From NCBI GenBank assembly GCA_036564195.1, contig DATCLA010000256.1, positions 1-13,533 of the forward strand: DNA of 13,533 nucleotides, read 5' to 3'. Shown here one piece after another: positions 13,413-13,533 of this stretch. The stretch is from DATCLA01 sp036564195. GTDB lineage: Bacteria > Bacillota > UBA4882 > UBA8346. A program made the translations under genes and the position numbers. The notes beneath the pieces are model-generated. The model was not told the origin of the DNA and did not search any database. It was given only the letters and a program-made list of their open reading frames with translations. Each line of letters starts with the position of its first letter. The first letter of the stretch is position 1.

Positions 13413-13502
13413 TTCTATTAGGTTTACCGCTTTGGTTTGTCAGGGCGACAAAAAGCAGCGGCACTCTGTGCGCTGCCCTGCCAAACCTTATGTGTGTCGC
13501 TC
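13382..13502. repeat. Nested palindrome at the right end
   Basis: A core stem GCAGCG/CGCTGC (13455-13460 with 13471-13476), extended by CAC/GTG, is enclosed by CAGG/CCTG (13441-13444 with 13477-13480) and GGTTTG/CAAACC (13434-13439 with 13482-13487). Further out, GAGCGACAC (13382-13390) is the exact reverse complement of GTGTCGCTC (13494-13502). The outermost arm overlaps the end of the transposase remnant. It may be part of an insertion element end, a terminator or a structured repeat; no known class was recognised. Confidence 0.5.
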
Positions 13503-13533
13503 GGGTCGCACTTCAGCGTAACCCTATACTGCG

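Noticed and set aside
13421..13520. Integron attC site in the palindromic right end.
   Set aside because: The core sites do not fit the GTTRRRY/RYYYAAC pattern and no cassette or integrase is seen.

Overview
The window looks like chromosomal DNA from a low-to-mid GC Gram-positive bacterium (Bacillota). The signs are strong GGAGG-type ribosome binding sites, frequent GTG and TTG starts, a Gram-positive type LexA box, a poly-gamma-glutamate (PgsW-type) protein, a lipoprotein and a LoaP-type antiterminator remnant. A deep-branching anaerobic lineage is plausible, but that is inference. Most genes are single units on the minus strand with their own terminators, separated by decayed mobile or accessory DNA.

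Left part (1-1308): the 3' end of a PgsW-like gene overlaps a CitB/DcuR-type response regulator. A hairpin-forming intergenic element follows. Next (1309-3860, minus strand) is a compact SOS operon: extended -10 promoter, LexA box, umuD, umuC, then an SRAP/YedK-type abasic-site protein. This is the most coherent system in the window. It puts mutasome processing, translesion synthesis and abasic-site shielding in one LexA-controlled transcript. For umuD and SRAP the best start codon is a GTG downstream of the longest-ORF start. In umuD this restores E. coli-like spacing of cleavage and catalytic sites; in SRAP it places the catalytic Cys at position 2.

Middle part (4009-6612): a small Q/N/A-rich helical protein with a clear terminator is followed by a decay zone. 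That zone holds an IS110-type transposase tail reading in frame into the KOW domain of a LoaP/NusG-type antiterminator, a HicB antitoxin with a scrambled C-terminus, and a possible HicA remnant. Next come an alkyltransferase-like (ATL) protein, with Ala replacing the reactive Cys, and an orphan type II thioesterase with a long structured leader. LoaP proteins and type II thioesterases are both usual companions of biosynthetic clusters, so a lost cluster is possible.

Right part (6972-13533): a secreted lipoprotein, an RtcB-family RNA ligase, an intracellular GH43 glycosidase, a Dam-like adenine methyltransferase, a fructose-6-phosphate aldolase-like enzyme and a macrodomain ADP-ribose hydrolase, mostly monocistronic. 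The window ends in a decayed IS256 transposase tail and a strong nested hairpin. No CRISPR array, rRNA or tRNA gene was recognised.
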